From NCBI GenBank assembly GCA_947581745.1, contig CANPVW010000003.1, positions 1-15,872 on the forward strand: a DNA stretch of 15,872 nt. Direction: 5' to 3'. This DNA comes from Candidatus Benthicola azotiphorus (lineage in GTDB: Bacteria > Gemmatimonadota > Gemmatimonadetes > Palauibacterales > Palauibacteraceae). Shown here one piece after another: positions 7,557 to 15,492 of the stretch. Each line of letters starts with the position of its first letter. Position 1 is the first letter of the stretch. Under the pieces are notes generated by a model. It saw nothing but the letters and a program-made list of their open reading frames with translations. It had not been told where the DNA came from and ran no database searches. The position numbers and the translations under genes were made by a program.

Positions 7557-9100
7557 TTGGCGACGCCCTTCGAAGCGCTTGATTGGCTGGATGGCGGTAC
7601 CTTGGCCAGTATCAAGTAGTTGGCGAATTCGTGCACCAGGGAATACTCGCTCACCAGCTGTGGACTCGCTTCGGATTTTTCGATCAGCAGGTAGGTCGCA
7701 ACAGACTCCCCGAAATGACCCTCGTCATCGTAGATCGCGTTCCTGGCGGTGAACAGACGCAGCACCCGCGGCTTCTTGAATCCCATGATCTCATTCGCGC
7801 CCACGTTCTCCGATATGTACCCGTAGATTCCCAGCATTTCTGGAGTGTAAGACTCGTTCGTGTCCTCACTGACGGAGCGGTACACGATGTGACCGACGCT
7901 GACGACCGTGAACATGATCAGGTAGCCGGCCAGCAGCGGCTTTGCTCTGCGTCCCTGCCCGCAGCGAACCAGGATATACCTGACACCCTTCAGCCAGAAG
8001 AACACCAAGAATGGTGCGACTGGAAATATGAAACGGATGCCTTGCCTTGCTGGCCAGATCAGGAGAATCAGCAGGTTGGCTGCGACGTAGACCAGCATGT
8101 AGAGGTGCTTTTTCCAATTGTGCATCATGCCCGCCAGAATCGGCACCATCGCCGCAACCATCGATATGCCGGTGATGTTCTTGAGCGTGAGAAGCTCCCC
8201 GATCAAGCCCATGTAGTAGACGGCATTGGAGGCGAACGACTGCAAGGAGGCGCTGAACAGTTCCTCGTAGTGGTTTCCCCCGCCCTGGGGAAACACCTGG
8301 CTCGAGGCGGCGAATAGTACAGCAAACACGAAGTAGGGGATGATCAAGCTGATCTTGCCCGGTCGTGGCTGTTGCTGGAAGAGCTGATATGTCAGGAGCG
8401 TAGGGAGCAGGGAGATTCCAATGTCTCGAGTGAAGTACGAGTAGAATATCAAGACTCCGAGCAGGCACTGACCGAGGTAACCGGTCCTTCGTCGCTGCAT
8501 CAGCAGCAGGCTGGAGAGACTGAAGAACAGGAACGGTAGGTCGGCGAATATTCGATCCGTATAGTAGATGAATCGGGAATGAAACCCGATCATGATCGTG
8601 ATGAAGAAGGCGTAGAACACGTCCTGGAAGCCATCCCTGAACAGGTAGAAGATGACGGGTACGGACAGGACGAAGAAGAGGGAACAGAACACCTTCAGCA
8701 CGATGAAGTTGAGACCGAGGTAATGGTAGACGGGCGCCAGGAGGAGAGGGAGGCCGCTCGGGTACAGGTAGGGGCCCATGAGCTTTGACGAGTTGTCCAT
8801 TGAGTACTTGTTCGCGACGAACAGTTGCTCGAGAGTCCCATCCAGGATCGACCTCGCCTGCTCAATGTACAGGGCGAAGTCACCTCCCCAGTCATGGCCC
8901 GCGTGTATGGATACGAGGCAGAGCAGGCCGGCAGTCAGTGTTATCAACCAGAGATCCACACTCGCCCCCTGGTGAGTTGGCCACCATGGCGCCGAGACTG
9001 CAGTGGACTGCTCTTTCTCAGACGTAGCGGTCCCCCGCCCTTCCTGGAAGGAGTTAATGCGGTTGCCGCTCCAGCCCCCCGGTGAGTCGAGTGTCACCAT
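7553..9100 (-). CDS. ArnT/GT39-like polytopic membrane glycosyltransferase (GGD type)
   Basis: This protein of about 515 residues has a polar N-terminal tail of 45 residues, a first membrane helix (48-66), then HDWGGDFALYIEQA with Asp70 and Asp74 in the first outer loop, the usual GT-C position for an acidic catalytic residue. Further on are a TDRIFADLPFLFF segment and FTRDIGISLLPTLL, both familiar from GT39/ArnT-like proteins, and about ten hydrophobic stretches in all. The C-terminal 110 residues look soluble. The start is uncertain: ATG 9100 and GTG 9124 both lack a strong ribosome binding site, and ATG is preferred. It overlaps the next GT39-like gene by four bases, so the two are probably made together. 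G+C is low in places (27 of 60 at 8521-8580). The family call is good, but a non-enzymatic membrane protein of the same fold cannot be excluded. Confidence 0.78.
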   Translation of the reverse strand: MVTLDSPGGWSGNRINSFQEGRGTATSEKEQSTAVSAPWWPTHQGASVDLWLITLTAGLLCLVSIHAGHDWGGDFALYIEQARSILDGTLEQLFVANKYSMDNSSKLMGPYLYPSGLPLLLAPVYHYLGLNFIVLKVFCSLFFVLSVPVIFYLFRDGFQDVFYAFFITIMIGFHSRFIYYTDRIFADLPFLFFSLSSLLLMQRRRTGYLGQCLLGVLIFYSYFTRDIGISLLPTLLTYQLFQQQPRPGKISLIIPYFVFAVLFAASSQVFPQGGGNHYEELFSASLQSFASNAVYYMGLIGELLTLKNITGISMVAAMVPILAGMMHNWKKHLYMLVYVAANLLILLIWPARQGIRFIFPVAPFLVFFWLKGVRYILVRCGQGRRAKPLLAGYLIMFTVVSVGHIVYRSVSEDTNESYTPEMLGIYGYISENVGANEIMGFKKPRVLRLFTARNAIYDDEGHFGESVATYLLIEKSEASPQLVSEYSLVHEFANYLILAKVPPSSQSSASKGVAN

Positions 9101-9245
9101 CTTCGCCCAGGTTTGGATCCCCACGCGGTCGTGGACGGAAACCGGAATCCGAGGCGGTAAGGTAGCGCTCGCAGGCCACCGTTGACGAGCGGGTAGGGCA
9201 AGCGCTGGATTGGGGACGCTCGGCCTTTATCGCAGAGTCAGGCCC

Positions 9246-11336
9246 CTACTGGACCGTGACTGTGATATAGTCACTGGCTGCTATGACACCGTCGCTGGCC
9301 GTCAACCGCAGGACATAGGTGCCTGGTTCGGAGAATCGAACTCGCGGGCGAAGGGTGGCCGCCGCCATCGGAGTCACGGAGGTGTCGTCCACGTCCACGT
9401 ATCGACCCACCCCTGCCGACCCGTAGTTGCCGACGCCCCACATGAGGTTGGGTGCACCCGAGAGACCCAGAGTATTGAGGTTGGCCCGCTGGTAGATCGG
9501 TACCCCGTCGAGCCACAGCGTGATCTCACCGTCCTGGAAGCCCGTCTTCAGGTAGGCGACGAGCTGGAACCAGCGTCCCTTGGGTACCTGTACTCCCGGA
9601 CGCGTGATCTGGGCGTTGTGCCAGTCGTGAATGACGATCGCATCGTCCCCGCCCTCGAAGGTGGACTGCTTGACGGCGACCACCCAGGTCGGATCGTAGG
9701 GCGAAGCCTCTTCCTTGAACTGGAAGATGTTCACATAGTGGTCGGCCAAGTCCGCCACGACGTAGTCGGTCGGCCAATAGTACCACGCTGAGTAGTAGGC
9801 GGAAGACTGATCAAACCTCCAGCGAAGGAGTTTGGCCGAGTAATTCATCGGCGGGGTCAGCGCCGGGTCGTTGTACGCCCTCCAAGTGAACCTCCCGGAG
9901 TGTCCCCTCTGGGATGTGACGTAGCCGCCCCCCGAGTGATCGGCTCCGCCGTCGCCCGTCCATTCTGAGACATCTCCCGTCTCGAACGACGCCTCGAACA
10001 TCCTCTCGGCAAAGCTGACGCTGCCCGGTCCCTCGATCTTGGACCAGAAGAGGAAGCGCGAGTCCACATCCGGAGAACTCTCGACCGTGGCGTCCAGCCT
10101 GAGCTCCTGTCCGACGGATACGACGGTGTCGGAACCGGCATCCACGCGGATCGAGGACGTATCGGCCTCCGCGGTTACCGTAACAGAGGCCGACACGACC
10201 ACACCACCGCTGGCAGCAGTCACGGTTGCGAAACCGTCTCTGAGACCGATCACCCAGCCCGTGGCATCGACATCGGCGACACTCCGATCCGAGCTGTCCC
10301 ACTGGACGGCCCGGTCCAGCGCGTTGCCACCCGCGTCCCTCGGGATCGCCGAGAACTGGCCGGTCTGATCGATGCCGAGACTCATCGAGCCAGGCGTGAG
10401 ATCGACCGAGGCCACCGGAGCCTCCTCGATGCTGACAGAGGCAGTGTCGGCCAGACCGTCACGACTGGCCACGACCTGGAACTGGCCCGGGGATGTCCCG
10501 GCAGCGTACAGACCGGCCTGGCTCACGCTTCCGCCAGAGGCAGCCCACTCGACGGTACCACCGATTACGTCACCCGCGCCGTCGACCAGAACGGCTGAGA
10601 ACTGCACCGTCTCACCCAGAAGCACAGTCGCGTTTGCCGGTGTCACGACGATGGATGTGGCCTCCGGCGGCGGCTCCGCGGATACTTCGACAATCGCTGT
10701 GTCTGAGACTCCCTGATTCGCCGATGCGATGACCCTGTAGGAGCCGGTTTCCAGGCCCGCCACGTAGGTTCCTTCGGCACTGATTACCCCACCTTCGCCT
10801 TGCCACTCGATCAACGCGGGAACGTGCCGCCCCCTGTCGTCCCACACCGATGCGTAAAACTGCACGGAGTCGCTCGGAGCAATCACGACGTTCGAAGGCT
10901 CAACATCGATTGTCAGCGCGCCAGCTGCCGAATCGTCCATGACCTCTACGGTAGCCGTATCGGCGAGGGCCTTTCCCTTCAGTTTTCCGTTCTTGCGGTT
11001 GGCAATGATCCTGTAGTGGCCCCTGGCATTCGCGGCGAAGAACACTCCGTCGTCGCTGATCGTCCCACCCGAGGCCTGCCATTCCACCGTATCCTGGACG
11101 ATCGAGCCAAGTCCGTTGCGAAATTCGGCCCGAAAAGCGATCGAAGTGCCCGGCTCGAGCGATACATCACTCGGCACTATGGAGAGGACCAGCGGTTCCA
11201 GAGTCGGATCTTGAGTCGGTTCACCGGGACCGGCTATGGTTGGCACCCCTGTACAGGCGACCAGCACGCCGATCGCAACACACGCCGCTACCATGCTCAG
11301 ATTCTGCCGCAGTTCCGAACCGGCCGTCGTGTACAT
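9246..11336 (-). CDS. Secreted lipoprotein: four Ig-like domains plus a lyase-like jelly-roll domain inserted in a split PKD-like domain
   Basis: This 696-residue protein begins with a lipoprotein signal peptide. A hydrophobic stretch ends in LVAC, with Cys28 as the lipidation site, and Thr at +2 does not signal inner-membrane retention. Three related Ig-like modules follow (about 50-133, 140-219 and 226-304), then a BIG2-like fourth (308-388). Residues 396-443 look like the first half of a PKD/cadherin-like domain ending in GPGSVSF. Residues 446-656 form a separate domain starting SFETGDVSEW that resembles the jelly-roll fold of heparin-lyase-I-like polysaccharide lyases (KGRWFQLVAYLK and GEITLWLDG near 586-611). 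The PKD half resumes at FSEPGTYVLRLTASDG (668-683). ATG 11336 is chosen for GGGAG seven bases upstream and for the compact signal peptide; the frame stays open to 11399. It probably sits on the outer surface and binds or cleaves a uronate polymer. Catalytic residues are not assignable by eye. Confidence 0.82.
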   Translation of the reverse strand: MYTTAGSELRQNLSMVAACVAIGVLVACTGVPTIAGPGEPTQDPTLEPLVLSIVPSDVSLEPGTSIAFRAEFRNGLGSIVQDTVEWQASGGTISDDGVFFAANARGHYRIIANRKNGKLKGKALADTATVEVMDDSAAGALTIDVEPSNVVIAPSDSVQFYASVWDDRGRHVPALIEWQGEGGVISAEGTYVAGLETGSYRVIASANQGVSDTAIVEVSAEPPPEATSIVVTPANATVLLGETVQFSAVLVDGAGDVIGGTVEWAASGGSVSQAGLYAAGTSPGQFQVVASRDGLADTASVSIEEAPVASVDLTPGSMSLGIDQTGQFSAIPRDAGGNALDRAVQWDSSDRSVADVDATGWVIGLRDGFATVTAASGGVVVSASVTVTAEADTSSIRVDAGSDTVVSVGQELRLDATVESSPDVDSRFLFWSKIEGPGSVSFAERMFEASFETGDVSEWTGDGGADHSGGGYVTSQRGHSGRFTWRAYNDPALTPPMNYSAKLLRWRFDQSSAYYSAWYYWPTDYVVADLADHYVNIFQFKEEASPYDPTWVVAVKQSTFEGGDDAIVIHDWHNAQITRPGVQVPKGRWFQLVAYLKTGFQDGEITLWLDGVPIYQRANLNTLGLSGAPNLMWGVGNYGSAGVGRYVDVDDTSVTPMAAATLRPRVRFSEPGTYVLRLTASDGVIAASDYITVTVQ
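9369..10001 (-). other. Lyase-like / concanavalin-type jelly-roll domain within the lipoprotein
   Basis: Residues 446-656 of the lipoprotein form a domain with the opening FE.GD.S.W seen at the start of many secreted carbohydrate-active jelly-rolls. It has several aromatic-rich strands (YYSAWYYWP at 514-522, HYVNIFQFKE at 533-542) and the strand pair GRWFQLVAYLK and GEITLWLDG. The pattern recalls PL7/PL13/PL20-like or Pfam Polysacc_lyase domains. The fold is a reasonable guess. Activity is not shown, and a carbohydrate-binding LamG-like role fits as well. Confidence 0.5.
10425..11189 (-). repeat. Three tandem Ig-like modules in the lipoprotein
   Basis: Three modules of about 85-92 residues repeat the same frame. 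Each has Val-x-Pro near the start, Gly-x-x-(I/V)-x-F in strand B, then (I/V)EW, GG-x-(I/V)S, a G-x-Y/F-x-A turn, G-x-(Y/F), a V/I-rich strand and DTA-x-V at the end. The strand-C tryptophans lie at residues 86, 178 and 264. The likeness is at protein level; no long identical DNA stretch is seen. They probably form a stalk that lifts the lyase-like domain off the membrane. Confidence 0.7.
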
Positions 11337-11343
11337 CTTCCGA

Positions 11344-11348
11344 CTCCC
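11344..11348 (-). promoter_or_regulatory. Ribosome binding site deciding the start of the lipoprotein
   Basis: On the minus strand GGGAG lies seven bases before ATG 11336. Starting here gives a normal 27-residue lipoprotein signal peptide, whereas the upstream alternative at 11399 would add 21 polar residues in front of it. Confidence 0.55.
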
Positions 11349-11407
11349 GCTGCCGAGAAATGCCTGACTGTTCCCGGCGACTTCCGCTGCATACTGCACA
11401 CCGTCGA

Positions 11408-11436
11408 CATATTCCGTACCAAGTGGTTTATTTCAA
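11408..11436 (-). promoter_or_regulatory. Possible sigma-70-like promoter for the lipoprotein-glycosyltransferase-SGNH group
   Basis: On the minus strand TTGAAA (11436-11431) is followed after 16 bases by GAATAT (11414-11409), in an AT-rich patch that stands out from its surroundings. It lies about 70 bases before the lipoprotein start and faces the right way. The -10 box is a poor match, so this is only a candidate. Confidence 0.22.
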
Positions 11437-11773
11437 ACAACTTGACGCAACTGGCTGGCCCTTCATCGGTCCGATTCAACCGGAACTTCGTTCCCACAGA
11501 GGAAAATAGTGCTCCATGGCGTCGCCCGGGCCGCATTGATCCCGCCACGCGACAGCCCGGTGCGCTGGGCCAGTGCGAGCCCGTCCTCATCTTATCCCGT
11601 GCCACCACTCAAGTCACCTCCGATGCAGGCAGCGATCCCATGATACGGGGCGTGAGGCCCTGAAGGTAGAACACGCGACGCGACGAGGTGATCCGGATTC
11701 CAGCAGAACTTGGTGATCTTGCGCAAGGAGGACGAGGTGCTGATGGCCGGGTTCCAGTGTCGTTCCTGAGGAA

Positions 11774-13090
11774 CTACCAGCCGATACCCTGATAAGCCAT
11801 CGGGTAGCCTCGAGCATCGAACATGCCGACGAGGTCCACAACCTCCCGGCCCACGAGAGGCTCAGATCTGAGTGCCTCGCGGCACCGCTCGTCATCGTGA
11901 CCGACGACAATCGTCCGGGCGTGACGCAGCAGGTCGTCCATGCTGTCCACCATGATATCAGAAAGGTGCGGAAGGTGGTTCTCGACATACTCCCGGTTTG
12001 CTCCGGCTACCTTCGCGAGGCTCACCAGGCCATCGAAGATCCGGACATCAAAGCCCTTTCCGATCAGCCGCTCAGCCAACTCCACGAGCGGACTCTCGCG
12101 CAAGTCGTCAGTGCCCTTCTTGAAGCTCAGACCGACGAGGCCGACCTCGCGGTGCCCGATCTGGACGATCATGCGAAGGGCTCGATCGATATGCTCCTGA
12201 TTGCTCTTCAGCAACGAGTTGAGCATGGGTAGCTCCAGGTCAAGCCGTCGGGCAGCGTGGGTGAGGGCTCGCAGGTCCTTTCCCAGGCAGGAACCTCCGA
12301 AAGCGAAGCCAGGACGAAGGTACTTTTCCGAGATGTTGAGCTTGTGATCCTGGCAGAAGATCTCCATGACCACCCGGCCGTCCACGCCTACCGCCTTGCT
12401 CACCGTAGCCAGCTCGTTGGCGAAGTTGATCTTCACCGCATGCCACGCGTTGTCGCCGTACTTCACGGTCTCTGCAACCTCGAGCGAGGTGGAGATGATG
12501 GGAGCCTCTGCTGCCGGATAGATGCTTCGAAGCGCAGCTTCACTCTCGGTGTCGGTCGCTCCGATGACGATCTTGCCGGGCTGGTTGAAATCCGCTATGC
12601 CGCTGCCCTCGCGCAGGAATTCCGGGTGATAACAGACTCCGAATTCCTTTGAAACGGTCTTGCGGCTGTGTTCCGAGATGCTCGGTATCACGACATCTCT
12701 CGTCGTGCCGGGAATGGTCGTGCACCGAACGACCGCCACGTAACGCCCCGACTTCTCCCGGATGGCCAGGCCTATCTGTTCGCTCACGCGCCGCAGATAC
12801 TGCAGGTCGATACTGCCATTAGCCTGACTCGGCGTGCCTACGCAGACCCAGGCCATCTCCGTCTCCCGCACGGCTTGCTTCCAGTCGGATGTCGCTCGCA
12901 CCCGACCCGCGCTCACCATCGCGGACATCAGGGGCCCGATGTCGGCTTCGATGATCGGGGAGAGCCCGCGGTTGATTAGATCAACTTTGGCATCGCTGAT
13001 GTCCACCCCGATGACATTGTGCCCGCGGTCCGCGAGACAGGCCACCGATACCGCCCCGACGTATCCAAGGCCAAAGACTGCAATGTCCAT
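11774..13090 (-). CDS. algD: GDP-mannose 6-dehydrogenase (AlgD-like)
   Basis: This 438-residue enzyme is the length of Pseudomonas AlgD (436) and follows it closely from start to end as I remember that sequence. It would oxidise GDP-mannose to GDP-mannuronate with two NAD+. The NAD motif is FGLGYVGAV (6-14), with Asp30 closing the second strand. The active-site set is complete: Glu161 in PEFLRE, Lys210 and Asn214 in VKYGDNAWH, and catalytic Cys268 with Lys271 in GFAFGGSCLGKD. ICQDHKLN of AlgD appears here as FCQDHKLN (245-252). FKKGTDDLRESPLVELAE follows from 323, and the protein ends in GIGW, against EGICW in AlgD. These AlgD-like stretches favour GDP-mannose over UDP-glucose as substrate. 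GGAGAGG lies seven bases before ATG 13090. It follows the heparinase-like gene after 110 bases. No other alginate genes are seen in the window. Confidence 0.93.
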   Translation of the reverse strand: MDIAVFGLGYVGAVSVACLADRGHNVIGVDISDAKVDLINRGLSPIIEADIGPLMSAMVSAGRVRATSDWKQAVRETEMAWVCVGTPSQANGSIDLQYLRRVSEQIGLAIREKSGRYVAVVRCTTIPGTTRDVVIPSISEHSRKTVSKEFGVCYHPEFLREGSGIADFNQPGKIVIGATDTESEAALRSIYPAAEAPIISTSLEVAETVKYGDNAWHAVKINFANELATVSKAVGVDGRVVMEIFCQDHKLNISEKYLRPGFAFGGSCLGKDLRALTHAARRLDLELPMLNSLLKSNQEHIDRALRMIVQIGHREVGLVGLSFKKGTDDLRESPLVELAERLIGKGFDVRIFDGLVSLAKVAGANREYVENHLPHLSDIMVDSMDDLLRHARTIVVGHDDERCREALRSEPLVGREVVDLVGMFDARGYPMAYQGIGW

Positions 13091-13097
13091 TCAGATG

Positions 13098-13104
13098 CCT
13101 CTCC
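13098..13104 (-). promoter_or_regulatory. Ribosome binding site of algD
   Basis: On the minus strand GGAGAGG is seven bases before ATG 13090. It is a good match and fixes the start, which also agrees with the AlgD N-terminus. Confidence 0.6.
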
Positions 13105-13200
13105 GCCAATCAGCCGCAGCGCTCGGACAAACAGCGCGCCGAGGAACCTCTGCCAGATACTAACCGAGACGCGTAGCACACGCCTCTTGAGCGCCGTGTC

Positions 13201-15486
13201 CTACTCTGCCGAAATCCGAACGAGTCGCTTCAACGCCGCCGATTCGTGCCAGACAGACTCTGGTAAGACATCCGAGCCGGAACGCACGAGACGCGACGCC
13301 CCGGCCACGAACACTTCCTTGAGATCATCGTCCGGCTGAAGCCGAAGGATGCAGACCGGTGCGTCCGTGGTCCATCCCTCGTGGACCTGGCGTGTCACCG
13401 CGGCACCGTCTGTTACGCAGACGTGATCGCGGTACCCGTCCCCAGACACTTCGATGATGTGAAGCCCGTCACTCGAATCGCTCGAGACCACCCGGGCATC
13501 CAAGTCCTGGTCGCCCGGGGCAATGACCGTGACGAGCGAATACGGCGCATGGCGCTCAACGCCGCATGTCACGACCGGTATCCTCTCTCGGCGCCCGTAG
13601 TGCAACTCAGCGATCCGTTCACCAATCTGCGTCTCGAGGTCATCGTTTGACGAGCCTTCCTGCGGATCGACGAACAGGAGCTGCAGGACGCTGCCATTCT
13701 TCTCAATTCTGACGCCCTGTTTCTTTCGGACCCATTCCACCCCGGCCGATGGGGCAATGTGAAACCGTTGCTCTCCCCGGTGATATCCCGCTCCCTCGAG
13801 CCTATCCACGATGAGCCAGTAGTGGTGGTGCATCGCCACGATTGTGCGGGCGTGGCGGACGGGTTCGGGCAGTCGCATGTAGCCGTCGTGATGTCCCGAC
13901 ATCACGACGCACTCGGAAGAAGTCGCCCAGATCCGCAGGCGGGGTTCGGGTGCCGACCAGATCTCTCCCCTTTCAGCGAGTATTCCCTGGTCCTTACCGT
14001 CGACAGTGAGGGTGTTGTGCGCTGCGGTCTCTCGCAGTGGCGTTTCCACTGCGTTCGGAATCGCTCGGCCGAGATCTCCTGGCCCGATCCCGTCTGCGCC
14101 CGGGTCTATGAGCAACGGCACGCCCCGAACCGCAATGGTCAGTCCCAGGGCATCCGCGTGGGCGTGCTTCCGGTTCGCGCTGTAACCGAGTGGGCCACAG
14201 TCCCAGAGCAGAACGTCAGTCCCATGCGCGGACACGGATCTCGAAACGTAGTAGCCTCCAGCCGGGAACGCCTTCGCTGCATTCGTCGCTTCTTGGGCAC
14301 TCTCCTCGGCCCCGACCGCGCGGTGTTCGAGAGGCCCCAGCGCCCACCAGGTGTGATCCGACAACCATGAACCGGCCGATGGTACTGTTCCGATCTGATG
14401 GGCCCTGCAAATCAGGGGAGCATTGAAGCGCAAGTAAGTGTCCTCCGCCCATGAATCACCGACCAGCGGGAAGTCTCCGCGCCCGTTATCGATCCACGTC
14501 TCGAATTCCCCCATTCTCTCGACTACGGCGTGCAGCTCACCGGCTTGGACCAGATCGTTCCTCATCGCGATCAACCACAGCTCGGCAAGTTCGCCAGCGA
14601 TGATCTTGTGGTACATGGTCGATCGCTCGGCATGCACGCCATCGGGACCAACCTGCTTCCCGAGCTCGCGACGCAGGATCCTCCAACCTTTGCTGCGCCA
14701 TCGTCGAGCGCCGCGAAATTCGGGAAACAGCTCCCCGCAGAGAGCAAGGGCCTTGGCCTCGAGCAGAACGTGGTTTCCCGGGCTGTGATACTCGAGAGTC
14801 TGGTAGAGGTATTCCGAGAGACGTCCCAGCACGCGCAGGAAGTTGCTCTGATCATCCGCCGACCAGAGCGCGCACGGCAGGAACAGGAAATAGGCCCACA
14901 CCCAGGCGTTGACTCGAAATGCCACCTCGAAAGGTGTGTCCCACGCCAGCTTCCCGAGTCTCCCTCCATTGGCCCGGATCCATGCCGATGAGAGCTCCAC
15001 GAACGTGTTCGCGTAGCGCTCCTCTCCCGTGTACCAAAAGGCAAACCCCAAGGTCGCGAACCACGAGTGGCGATTCAGGTCGCACGTCCAGTCGCCGTCG
15101 CCCCGCGGCGCCGCGTGCCAATCGATAGGGTCCAGAATCACGGGCGGTTGGCCCCGAAAGGTGAATCGCCGGGCACATAGCTCATCAGCCTCAGCAATCG
15201 TGCGATCGCGACACACCGGAGGCACGCGCTCCGCGATTCGATTCACATCGGTCGGGTCAAAGTGCCAGCCCGGTGACTCTCGAGACAGGAAGTGATCTCG
15301 CAGAGAATCCGGGTCCGTTTGGTCTCGATTGGGCAAGTCCAGGCTCGACCCGGACTTCGATACCCGAAAGACGGCGTCCACGAGCTTCTTGCGAGCACTC
15401 CACGACAGTCGTCGTGGCAGGTACATTCGATCCTGAGATGCGACCTTTCTGGCCGCCCACAGAGCCCAGTGAGTGACGTTCGGCAT
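13201..15486 (-). CDS. Heparinase II/III-family protein (alginate/heparan lyase-like)
   Basis: This 761-residue protein has the two-part layout of the heparinase II/III family (PL12, PL15, PL17, PL21). It has an all-alpha toroid (about 95-385) and then a beta-sandwich domain (about 405-620) with a beta-rich tail. Likely catalytic residues are in place: Asn238-His239 in SPGNHVLLEAKAL, Tyr292 in AERSTMYHKI, and His441/His443 in KHAHADALG. The Asn-to-Tyr spacing of 54 equals that of heparinase III (Asn240, Tyr294). AAHNTLTVDGKDQ (488-500) is a further family signature. The family cleaves uronic-acid polymers by beta-elimination. No signal peptide or membrane helix is seen at the N-terminus (Arg- and Lys-rich), which is odd for a lyase but known for members encoded in glycan biosynthesis clusters. 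It starts six bases after the flippase stop, with GAGGGAA overlapping that stop. algD next to it suggests a mannuronate-containing substrate. Confidence 0.88.
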   Translation of the reverse strand: MPNVTHWALWAARKVASQDRMYLPRRLSWSARKKLVDAVFRVSKSGSSLDLPNRDQTDPDSLRDHFLSRESPGWHFDPTDVNRIAERVPPVCRDRTIAEADELCARRFTFRGQPPVILDPIDWHAAPRGDGDWTCDLNRHSWFATLGFAFWYTGEERYANTFVELSSAWIRANGGRLGKLAWDTPFEVAFRVNAWVWAYFLFLPCALWSADDQSNFLRVLGRLSEYLYQTLEYHSPGNHVLLEAKALALCGELFPEFRGARRWRSKGWRILRRELGKQVGPDGVHAERSTMYHKIIAGELAELWLIAMRNDLVQAGELHAVVERMGEFETWIDNGRGDFPLVGDSWAEDTYLRFNAPLICRAHQIGTVPSAGSWLSDHTWWALGPLEHRAVGAEESAQEATNAAKAFPAGGYYVSRSVSAHGTDVLLWDCGPLGYSANRKHAHADALGLTIAVRGVPLLIDPGADGIGPGDLGRAIPNAVETPLRETAAHNTLTVDGKDQGILAERGEIWSAPEPRLRIWATSSECVVMSGHHDGYMRLPEPVRHARTIVAMHHHYWLIVDRLEGAGYHRGEQRFHIAPSAGVEWVRKKQGVRIEKNGSVLQLLFVDPQEGSSNDDLETQIGERIAELHYGRRERIPVVTCGVERHAPYSLVTVIAPGDQDLDARVVSSDSSDGLHIIEVSGDGYRDHVCVTDGAAVTRQVHEGWTTDAPVCILRLQPDDDLKEVFVAGASRLVRSGSDVLPESVWHESAALKRLVRISAE

Positions 15487-15492
15487 CCCGGA

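Larger units (their letters stand above)
11337..11773 (-). other. 437-base intergenic region between algD and the lipoprotein gene
   Basis: I see no convincing gene here on either strand. The open frames that cross it are extensions antisense to, or in other frames of, the neighbouring genes. It holds the lipoprotein ribosome binding site, a small AT-rich patch with a possible promoter near 11408-11436, and nothing recognisable from 11640 to 11773. It is the largest gap in an otherwise tightly packed window, so the minus-strand genes may form two transcription units, with the second beginning here. Confidence 0.5.

Noticed and set aside
10800..11663. 287-codon open frame on the plus strand covering the gap upstream of the lipoprotein
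   Set aside because: Over half is antisense to the lipoprotein's Ig domains, and the rest shows no domain, ribosome binding site or codon pattern supporting a gene.
13178..13199. Imperfect inverted repeat ACACG/CGTGT just after the heparinase-like gene
   Set aside because: It has a five-pair stem with a mismatch, a loose loop and no T run, so it is not convincing as a terminator.
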